Shown here in pieces: positions 1 through 5,758 of a stretch of DNA of 13,595 nt. Under the pieces are notes generated by a model, which saw only the letters and a program-made list of their open reading frames with translations, was not told where the DNA came from and did not search any database. Location of the stretch: the NCBI GenBank assembly GCA_008636095.1, contig VSJD01000296.1, positions 1 through 13,595 of the forward strand. The letters run 5' to 3'. This DNA is from Kiritimatiellota bacterium (GTDB lineage Bacteria; Verrucomicrobiota; Kiritimatiellia; JAAZAB01). Positions within the stretch are counted from its first letter, which is position 1, and each line of letters starts with the position of its first letter. The translations under genes were made by a program, and so were the position numbers.

Positions 1-113
1 GGCGTGGTCTTCTCCCACCACATCCACCACTCGCCACGTCCGGGGATGCTGTACAACCCAAAATGCACAAACATGCCAAACCGGGCCTCACGCCACCATG
101 CGATCCTGTCCAT
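1..113 (-). CDS. Alpha-L-fucosidase, GH29 family, N-terminal 37 codons only (runs off left edge)
   Basis: Read on the minus strand from an ATG at 113-111, the frame stays open to the window edge. Its start contains [17 protein letters not shown] followed by a PGRGEW segment, the characteristic N-terminal signature of GH29 fucosidases, where this strand leads into the first part of the catalytic TIM barrel. Family members remove terminal alpha-L-fucose from glycans by a retaining mechanism; the catalytic aspartate lies beyond the edge and cannot be checked. The start is well supported: AGGAAGGAG sits 7 bases upstream and an in-frame stop (positions 149-147) lies just beyond it. No signal peptide is possible, so the enzyme is probably cytoplasmic and acts on imported oligosaccharides. 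It is divergent from the GntR-type regulator gene, which may control it. The family call is confident; the exact linkage is unknown. Confidence 0.9.
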   Translation of the reverse strand, partial: MDRIAWWREARFGMFVHFGLYSIPGRGEWWMWWEKTT

Positions 114-120
114 GTTACTT

Positions 121-129
121 CTCCTTCCT
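121..129 (-). promoter_or_regulatory. Shine-Dalgarno of the fucosidase gene
   Basis: Minus-strand AGGAAGGAG is 7 bases from the ATG at 113. It is one of the best ribosome-binding sites in the window and fixes the fucosidase start. Confidence 0.8.
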
Positions 130-142
130 GTCCAATCTGGAT

Positions 143-165
143 TATTTCACACTTGGCGTGAAATA
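143..165. promoter_or_regulatory. Inverted repeat, probable regulator operator in the fucosidase leader
   Basis: There is a perfect 8-bp inverted repeat, TATTTCAC at 143-150 and GTGAAATA at 158-165, around a 7-base centre. The size and symmetry fit the half-sites of a dimeric sugar-responsive repressor. It lies between the putative fucosidase promoter and its Shine-Dalgarno, so a bound protein could block initiation or early elongation. The regulator encoded at 507-1628 is the natural candidate. Binding is inference; the palindrome is directly visible. I did not find a second obvious copy elsewhere in the window by eye. Confidence 0.55.
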
Positions 166-181
166 TTCGGGTTAGGCTGTT

Positions 182-209
182 ATTCTAATACCTGGCCCGG
201 CTAATTCAA
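182..209 (-). promoter_or_regulatory. Possible sigma70-like promoter for the fucosidase gene
   Basis: On the minus strand TTGAAT (209-204) is followed after 16 bases by TAGAAT (187-182). This is close to the -35/-10 consensus and would start transcription near 175, about 60 bases upstream of the fucosidase ATG and just before the palindrome at 143-165. Placement relative to the operator and gene is sensible, but the spacer is GC-rich and one base short of optimal. Confidence 0.4.
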
Positions 210-450
210 TGCTATTTCTGGCTTGATCAGCTTTGGCCGGATGTATGGTAATTTGGTCATGCCTGGGGCAAGGTTATGGTTGGCAGGGCAGATGCACTGC
301 GGAGCTATCAGGCCCACAGGACCCCGGCGCAATGCCCGCCACAGCACTTTGGCGAAGGAAGATACCTGCCGGATGGTTACATCATCCCAGCTTTGGCCGT
401 CTTCAGGAGGTGCATTATGTCCCACAGGGGTAAAAATTATTTTTTTATTA
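210..450. other. Intergenic stretch without a convincing gene
   Basis: Short frames exist on both strands here (up to 86 codons), but none has a good ribosome-binding site, recognisable motif or supporting context, and they overlap each other. The stretch contains a 12-bp direct repeat, CAGCTTTGGCCG, at 228-239 and 388-399, exactly 160 bases apart. From about 430 it becomes very A/T-rich, leading into the regulator promoter. It may be an old gene remnant or a long regulatory region; I cannot tell which. Confidence 0.4.
228..399 (+). repeat. 12-bp direct repeat pair, CAGCTTTGGCCG
   Basis: The sequence CAGCTTTGGCCG occurs at 228-239 and again at 388-399. No transposase or terminal inverted repeats accompany the copies, so this is not evidence of an insertion sequence by itself. 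It could be chance, a small duplication, or paired binding sites. Confidence 0.45.
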
Positions 451-479
451 TTGACAATCATTAATTTGGATTATATATT
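451..479 (+). promoter_or_regulatory. Strong sigma70-like promoter of the regulator and downstream cluster
   Basis: A perfect TTGACA (451-456), a 17-base spacer and TATATT (474-479) form a near-consensus promoter. Transcription would start about 7 bases after the -10 box, near 486, giving a leader of roughly 20 bases before the ATG at 507. The surroundings are A/T-rich, as expected for a promoter. Confidence 0.7.
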
Positions 480-495
480 ATAACAATAAATCCAA
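466..495. promoter_or_regulatory. Inverted repeat flanking the -10 box, possible autoregulatory operator
   Basis: TTGGATT at 466-472 and AATCCAA at 489-495 are exact inverse complements separated by 16 bases. The pair brackets the -10 element and start point, the classic position for repression. Its sequence differs from the TATTTCAC palindrome at 143-165, so if both are real operators they may bind different proteins. Arms of 7 bp in an A/T-rich region are only moderately significant. Confidence 0.4.
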
Positions 496-506
496 GTATT
501 AATATT

Positions 507-1628
507 ATGAATACGTTAAACATAGATACGCCGGATCCGATATATAAACAGGTTGAGCGATTCATTCGTAATCAGATTTTGAATGGTCAGCTTAAACATG
601 GTGAACGTTTGCCTTCAACCAATGAATTGGCCAAGCGTTGGCATGTTGATCAGTCAACCATTCAAAAAGCCATGTCGCGTTTGGTTAAAGATAGGCTGCT
701 TATCCGGAAACAAAGACGGGGTACATTGGTGAATTCAAAAACCCGCCCGCCTTTGGTTGGAGTTTTGGTCGGCGCCGACTTACTGGACAAGGACGCCGAC
801 TTTTACCGGCAATTCATTAGTGAAATCCGACTTGAAATAACCAAGCGGAATTGGGAGTGGCGCATCTATGATCATCTTACCCATGCGGAAGCCCTGTTGT
901 TTGATAAATGTATGCGAAAACTTTTGGACGATATTCGCAACTACGCGTTTCAGGGATTAATCTGGGTTGGGTTTCCGTCGGATATCGTCACGGACACGGT
1001 GATTAAAACCGCCTTACCCAAAGTTATGTTCGGGGCTACGGAAGGGACCGGGATCGTGGATGTTGATCTGCGCGGCTACCTGCACGCTGCCATTGCGTAT
1101 TTGGCTGGCCAAAATCGGAAGAGGATAGTCTATCTGCGCTCGCATCATATTGTTCCAAATTTTAAGCGGGATATGGAAGGGGTTTATGAAGCGGCGGCTG
1201 AATACCGTGTGGAAATCAAACCCGATTCAATCTGCGCAATAGAAGGGCTTACATCATCCAAGTCCGATTCCGAGCGCTTGGGTTATCAACAGACGGTGAA
1301 ATTAATCTCTGCATGGCGTTCGGCACCGTGTGCACCGAATGGTTTAATCGTTGCGGATGATGTGGTGATGCTGGGCGTAGCCCGGGCTCTGCGTGAAAGC
1401 GGGATAAGCGTTCCCGAAGATTTGATGGTTATTTGCATGACCAACGAGGGTCTTGACCGGGAATATGCGGTGCCCGTGGTTCGCTTTGAGCTTTCATTCG
1501 TGGAAACCGCCAAGGCTATTGTTGCCTTGTTGGAACGCCAATTACTTTCATTTGAAATTAACGATGCGCCGGTATTAATCCCTGTTTTAAGGAAGCAAAG
1601 CGGAGCGGAATCTGCAGGTGGTGTGTGA
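507..1628 (+). CDS. GntR-family transcriptional regulator with LacI-type sugar-binding domain
   Basis: The 373-residue protein has two parts. Residues about 10-75 form a GntR winged helix-turn-helix: DPIYKQV opening, LPSTNELA recognition-helix region, and a basic wing ending in RRGTLV. Residues about 80-373 resemble the periplasmic-binding-protein fold of LacI/GalR regulators, with PPLVGVLVG at its start and the typical GLIVADDVVMLGVARALRE and SVPEDLMVI stretches. This arrangement is known from AraR-type regulators, which release DNA on binding a sugar. The ATG follows a strong promoter closely, but no good Shine-Dalgarno precedes it, suggesting low expression. It is divergent from the fucosidase and 38 bases upstream of the FAD enzyme gene, so it probably regulates the local glycan genes and itself. 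The effector sugar cannot be read from the sequence. Confidence 0.92.
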   Translation: MNTLNIDTPDPIYKQVERFIRNQILNGQLKHGERLPSTNELAKRWHVDQSTIQKAMSRLVKDRLLIRKQRRGTLVNSKTRPPLVGVLVGADLLDKDADFYRQFISEIRLEITKRNWEWRIYDHLTHAEALLFDKCMRKLLDDIRNYAFQGLIWVGFPSDIVTDTVIKTALPKVMFGATEGTGIVDVDLRGYLHAAIAYLAGQNRKRIVYLRSHHIVPNFKRDMEGVYEAAAEYRVEIKPDSICAIEGLTSSKSDSERLGYQQTVKLISAWRSAPCAPNGLIVADDVVMLGVARALRESGISVPEDLMVICMTNEGLDREYAVPVVRFELSFVETAKAIVALLERQLLSFEINDAPVLIPVLRKQSGAESAGGV

Positions 1629-1666
1629 ATCAGCGTCGTGCCCAAAAATAAATATGGAGCACCTCA

Positions 1667-3934
1667 ATGAGCCAAGCTGACACGGAATCCAAAGGCAACT
1701 ATATTCGCGAGAAGTATGAAGTCGTTGTTGTCGGCGGCGGTTTAGCCGGCATTTGTGCGGCTATCTCGGCCGCGCGGTTGGGTTGCAAAACAGTGCTGAT
1801 TCATGATCGCCCGGTTCTTGGCGGAAATTCCAGCAGCGAAGTCAAGGTAACGGTAGACGGCGCGAATATCGCCGGAAAAAAACGTGATTTGCGCGAAAGC
1901 GGCATTATTGAAGAATTAAGGCTGGAAAATTGGCATAGAAATGATGCCCGAAGCTTTTATATTTGGGATGCAATATTATTCGAATGGGTTACAAGGGAGC
2001 AAAATCTTGTTTTACATTTGAATACATCCGCGCGGGAAGTTGTCCTGACAGACCAGGTTCGGATTAAAAGCATAATTTGTAGCCAGTTATCCACGGAAAA
2101 AGACTTTTTTATCGATGGAGATATATTCATCGACGCGAGTGGTGACGGCGCCATGGCGTATCAGGCTGGCGCAAAGTTTCGTATGGGCAGAGAGGGAAAA
2201 TCGGAATATGGCGAAGACCTGGCGCCGGAAAAGCCTGATGCGATTGTATTGGGCAGCAGCTTGTTATTCCAGGCAAAGGATATGAGGCGGCCGGTCAGGT
2301 TTGTTCCGCCGGTCTGGGCTAAAAAATTCGAGAGCGAAGAGAATTTCGTGTTACGTGATCATGGTAATCCTCGCCGGGGTTACTGGTGGATCGAATGGGG
2401 CGGGAAAGCGGATACCATTAAAAGTAATGAGGAAATTCGCGACGAATTACTGAAGGCGCTCATGGGTGTCTGGGATCATATCAAGAATCACGGCAATCAT
2501 GGTGCGGATAATCTGGCATTGGATTGGATCGGTAGTGTGCCTGGGAAAAGGGAATCACGGCGATTTATGGGAGATTATGTTTTGACGCAGAAGGATGTTG
2601 TGGAAGACAAGGCATTTTCGGACGGTATTGCCTATGGCGGCTGGGGGATAGATATACATGCTCCGGATGGAATTTACAGCAAAACGGGCCCGTTTTACGC
2701 GCACAAGACATTAAAGGGGCCTTATACTATACCATTCCGGTGTCTGTATTCGGAGAACATTGAGAATCTGATGTTCGCCGGTCGCAATATCAGCGTCAGC
2801 CATGTAGCGCTGGGCTCTACAAGAATAATGAGCACATGCGCAGTGCTGGGGCAGGCCGCGGGAACAGCAGCGTTTTATTGTCGGAAATACAAGATAACAC
2901 CACGTGATGTCGGTAGAGATCATATCATGGAATTGCAACAGCAATTGCTGAAGGATGATTGTTATATTCCCAATTTGACTGACCAAGACGACCACGATCT
3001 TGCGCGGAATGCCATTGTTACGCATTCCAGCGAAAGATGCGCGCAAGTGATTAGCGCGGATACTTTCAGAGACCTTGATGTTCCGCGGGCCGAGCTTGTT
3101 CCGATATCCACAAACCGGATTGATGAAGTCGCATTATTATTGAAATCCAGCCTGAATAAGCCTGTTGATATTAAATTGCACGCAAGAAAAGCCCGGAACG
3201 CCTGGGATTTCTCTTCTGAAGAAGACGTGGTTTGTGTATCAGCCAGTGTTTCCCCTGGTAAATCGTGGATATCGTTTCCATTGCATTTTATTGCTTCACC
3301 GGGCCTTTATTGGTTTTGGCTTCCGGAATGCACTGGATTATCCTGGGGATTTTCCAGAAAGGAACTGCCGGGACTTCAAAGCGCAAAGCTTGTTGAAAAG
3401 CTCAATGGGTTGGAGATTGAAAATTGTTGGGATAATGCGGAGCGGGGCGACTATTGCTTTCGACTTTTGCCTGAATCCTTTCCTTTTGGCGGTAAAAATG
3501 TGATTAGCGGCGTTTCCAGACCCGAGAAATCGCCAAATATCTGGATATCCGATCCGCTAAAGGAATTTCCGCAATATCTGGAATTCGATCTTAAGCAAGA
3601 AACGTCCGTTGACACGATATATTTAACCTTCAACTCAAACTTAAGTCTGCATATGGCGTTGGACTATGATGAATTGGACATTAAAGATGATGACGACAGG
3701 GCGCGATATGCGCAATTGGGACCCATACCGGAATGTGCCAGGGATTATAGTGTTTCATATTTGACGCATGATCAATGGGTTGAATTGATTAATGTAACCG
3801 GGAATTATCAACGCCATCGTCGGCATCGTTTCCAACCTGTCAATGCGTCAAAAATCAAGCTGGAAATTAGCTCAACCAATGGCAGTGATATGGCCATGGT
3901 ATATGATGTCAGGTTGTATTGCGAGGGAACCTAA
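1667..3934 (+). CDS. FAD-dependent oxidoreductase (FAD_oxidored-like) with C-terminal discoidin-like domain
   Basis: The 755-residue protein starts with a Rossmann nucleotide-binding motif, VVVGGGLAGICAA (GxGxxG at residues 23-28), then LGGNSSSE near 51-58. DASGDGAMAYQAGAKF follows near 155, and AGRNISVSHVALGSTRIMS to GQAAGTAA around 370-400; these mark the large FAD-dependent family often annotated as FAD_oxidored. From about 620 to 753 the sequence looks like a galactose-binding (F5/8 type C) beta-sandwich: a YLEFDL strand near its start and a RHRFQPV segment before a final VYDVRLY strand. The stretch between, about 450-620, is probably another beta domain. There is no signal peptide, so it is likely cytoplasmic. 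GGAG lies 7 bases before the ATG. Relatives occur in PVC polysaccharide loci, but their substrates are mostly unknown; oxidation of a sugar ring hydroxyl is a reasonable guess only. Confidence 0.85.
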   Translation: MSQADTESKGNYIREKYEVVVVGGGLAGICAAISAARLGCKTVLIHDRPVLGGNSSSEVKVTVDGANIAGKKRDLRESGIIEELRLENWHRNDARSFYIWDAILFEWVTREQNLVLHLNTSAREVVLTDQVRIKSIICSQLSTEKDFFIDGDIFIDASGDGAMAYQAGAKFRMGREGKSEYGEDLAPEKPDAIVLGSSLLFQAKDMRRPVRFVPPVWAKKFESEENFVLRDHGNPRRGYWWIEWGGKADTIKSNEEIRDELLKALMGVWDHIKNHGNHGADNLALDWIGSVPGKRESRRFMGDYVLTQKDVVEDKAFSDGIAYGGWGIDIHAPDGIYSKTGPFYAHKTLKGPYTIPFRCLYSENIENLMFAGRNISVSHVALGSTRIMSTCAVLGQAAGTAAFYCRKYKITPRDVGRDHIMELQQQLLKDDCYIPNLTDQDDHDLARNAIVTHSSERCAQVISADTFRDLDVPRAELVPISTNRIDEVALLLKSSLNKPVDIKLHARKARNAWDFSSEEDVVCVSASVSPGKSWISFPLHFIASPGLYWFWLPECTGLSWGFSRKELPGLQSAKLVEKLNGLEIENCWDNAERGDYCFRLLPESFPFGGKNVISGVSRPEKSPNIWISDPLKEFPQYLEFDLKQETSVDTIYLTFNSNLSLHMALDYDELDIKDDDDRARYAQLGPIPECARDYSVSYLTHDQWVELINVTGNYQRHRRHRFQPVNASKIKLEISSTNGSDMAMVYDVRLYCEGT

Positions 3935-3937
3935 ACA

Positions 3938-3991
3938 TGTTTGTAATTGTTTGCTTTTGTCCTTTTGGGGTGATAGGGCTTGTTTGTAATT
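3938..3991 (+). repeat. Direct repeat TGTTTGTAATT, two copies between FAD enzyme and GH20 genes
   Basis: TGTTTGTAATT occurs at 3938-3948 and 3981-3991, start to start 43 bases (about four helical turns). The copies sit in the 100-base gap before the GH20 gene, so they might be paired protein-binding sites or parts of an internal promoter region. No clear promoter boxes accompany them. Chance is possible in this T-rich stretch. Confidence 0.35.
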
Positions 3992-4034
3992 ATTGAAAAT
4001 ACTGAGTTGGTGTAAGTCATTTAAGGCGCAGAAC

Positions 4035-5336
4035 ATGGAAAAACTTCGCATGGTGCATCTCGATTTCATCGCAGGTATGCCCCGGATGGAATATCTTGGG
4101 AGTGTCGTGGAGCGTTTGCACAAATGCGGCGCTAATTCTTTGCTGATTGAATATGAGGACAAATTTCCATTTCAAAAACACACGCAGATCGTACATGAAG
4201 ACGCTTTCAGCCGGGAAGAGTTGGCATCTTTCCTGCATCATGTCGATTCGTTGGGGATAAAAACAGTGCCATTGTTCCAGTGCCTGGGGCATGCCTCTTA
4301 TGTTCTGAAACACGATGCCTACAAAGAATTAAGGGAAGAACGCGCGAGTGATTGGCAATATTGCCCCCTACACGGAGACACTTTCGGTTTTTTGAATGAT
4401 TGTCTTGAAGAAATTGTCGAATTTCATCCGAACAGTGAATATGTCCATATAGGATGCGATGAGACCTGGAATTTATGTAAATGTCAAGACTGTCAAAAAT
4501 ATAGTCCCGCTGTTTCTTACGCGGAATGGGTAAACAGAATTCATCGAGAAATCAAAAAACGATGGAACAAAAAAACGATCATTTGGGGGGATATGATGGT
4601 TCCTTGCACTTGCGATCATCCCACTTATCCCCAGATTGCCGATATTTTAGACAAGGACATCATAATTGCCTATTGGGATTACTGGAATAGCCGGCTGTTC
4701 CCTTTTCTTGATTTCTATAAAGAGAAAGGATTCCGGGTCATTTGCAGTTCCCTGGCGGCACACCCTTTTAGGCATTCATTTCAGTCTCAAATCCAAAACA
4801 TTACGGGATTCATCGAAGCTTCGTTGAAATATGATAATGTTATTGGAAACCTTGTTACATGCTGGGGCGACATCGCCCCGCTATGGGAAACGGTAATGTT
4901 TGAATTCGGAGTTGGACTTCAGAAAATGGTCCATAATGAAAAGCCACTGTCAGAACTTGAGCGTGATGCGCTAAACGCAATATGCAGATATCCACGCAAG
5001 GAATTAATAGAAGCTTTTTATATGTTAAGCCTGCCGGGCAAAGGCGATGCGCCCTGGAAACTTTATCTCGCTCGAAAAGCAGGAAGTTTGTTTGATAATC
5101 TCAATGTCACAGGAGACCCCGCAATCAGGATTATTCATTTTTTCACGAGAATAATGGAATATAAAGCCGAAATAATAAATAATGAATGTCAACATGCATT
5201 GCCGGGTGAGGCAAATGACAAAAGACTAAATAAAATTAAAGACGAAATTATGTCGCAGGGCAACGAATTGCTGGGATGTTTTTTGCGAGGGAATACATTG
5301 GGCTCAGATGAATATTTTGGGAAATATCTGCAGTGA
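4035..5336 (+). CDS. GH20 beta-N-acetylhexosaminidase-like protein, HexD type
   Basis: This is a 433-residue, single-domain TIM-barrel protein. The GH20 signature H-I-G-C-D-E is at residues 138-143, giving the adjacent Asp142-Glu143 pair that in this family positions the N-acetyl group and supplies the acid in substrate-assisted catalysis. YEDKFPF near residue 40, QCLGHASYVLKH near 82, IIWGDMM and a late TCWGD match the pattern of hexosaminidase D-like enzymes. It lacks the extra N-terminal domain of classical GH20 enzymes and any signal peptide, so it is probably cytoplasmic. Cys148, Cys150 and Cys153 directly follow the catalytic pair. The ATG at 4035 is preferred because TAAGG lies upstream at good spacing; a TTG at 3993 would add 14 residues but has no ribosome-binding site. 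The likely role is release of terminal hexosamine from imported oligosaccharides. Confidence 0.85.
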   Translation: MEKLRMVHLDFIAGMPRMEYLGSVVERLHKCGANSLLIEYEDKFPFQKHTQIVHEDAFSREELASFLHHVDSLGIKTVPLFQCLGHASYVLKHDAYKELREERASDWQYCPLHGDTFGFLNDCLEEIVEFHPNSEYVHIGCDETWNLCKCQDCQKYSPAVSYAEWVNRIHREIKKRWNKKTIIWGDMMVPCTCDHPTYPQIADILDKDIIIAYWDYWNSRLFPFLDFYKEKGFRVICSSLAAHPFRHSFQSQIQNITGFIEASLKYDNVIGNLVTCWGDIAPLWETVMFEFGVGLQKMVHNEKPLSELERDALNAICRYPRKELIEAFYMLSLPGKGDAPWKLYLARKAGSLFDNLNVTGDPAIRIIHFFTRIMEYKAEIINNECQHALPGEANDKRLNKIKDEIMSQGNELLGCFLRGNTLGSDEYFGKYLQ

Positions 5337-5434
5337 AATGGCTGGAAGCTAAATCCTGTCACGGAATCAGGTATCCGGGATTCCAGTCGGATGCTTCGGA
5401 CCGGGACGGCCAGATGAACACATACTTCAGGTAG

Positions 5435-5758
5435 GCCGTTTTAGATGATCGGCTTTGTGGATTTGCGATTCAATTAAGACTGGTCCAGAACCGTGAGTTT
5501 GGCCGCTCCGTTGATATTCCGGTGGAGGTTGTCAGCGATGTTACCCTGCGCAGATTACAGCATTTTGAGGTCAGGGCCGGTGAGTCTTACAGGTGGGAGA
5601 TCGAACAGGCCGGTCGCTTGGTGTATTCCGGCCTGGCAACAACAGACGATCAACGCTGGCTTACTATTCCCAAAGTGAAAATTGCGGCTGAGCCAATCGT
5701 AATTTATATCCTTAAAACGCGTAGTCCCTCCCTATTATGGCGCGAGGAGGTTATATGA
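5435..5758 (+). pseudogene. Decayed 3' end of a larger gene, C-terminal beta-rich fragment
   Basis: After an in-frame TAG (5432-5434) about 107 codons stay open and read like true protein, for example FAIQLRLVQNREFGRSVDIP, then VTLRRLQHFEVRAG and RWLTIPKVKI. The alternating hydrophobic pattern suggests a C-terminal beta-sandwich. The same frame continues back through the stop to about 5342 with plausible but weaker sequence. There is no ATG and no ribosome-binding site at its beginning; the first GTG is at 5522. Its TGA stop overlaps the ATG of the next gene (ATGA at 5755-5758), a typical sign of two functional, translationally coupled genes. I infer that most of an operon gene between the GH20 and CBM9-like genes was deleted and only its tail remains. 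I cannot name the parent family. A short functional gene starting at GTG 5522 is less likely. Confidence 0.55.
5744..5750 (+). promoter_or_regulatory. Shine-Dalgarno deciding the start at 5755
   Basis: GAGGAGG lies 4 bases before ATG 5755 and inside the 3' end of the decayed upstream frame. It shows that the signal-peptide Met is the true start and that expression of this gene does not require the lost upstream gene. Confidence 0.75.

Noticed and set aside
4..204. Plus-strand 66-codon frame at the left edge
   Set aside because: It lies antisense to the clear GH29 N-terminus and its Shine-Dalgarno on the minus strand and has no motif of its own.
201..483. Overlapping frames on both strands in the intergenic stretch
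   Set aside because: None has a ribosome-binding site or recognisable sequence, and they exclude one another.
1286..1645. 119-codon minus-strand frame inside the regulator gene
   Set aside because: It is a shadow of the LacI-type domain, which has clear family features on the plus strand.
3993..4034. TTG start extending the GH20-like protein by 14 residues
   Set aside because: There is no Shine-Dalgarno at the TTG, and homology-like sequence begins only after ATG 4035.
5363..5384. GGAATC/GATTCC hairpin after the GH20 gene
   Set aside because: The stem has 6 bp with a 10-base loop and no T tract, so it is not a convincing terminator.
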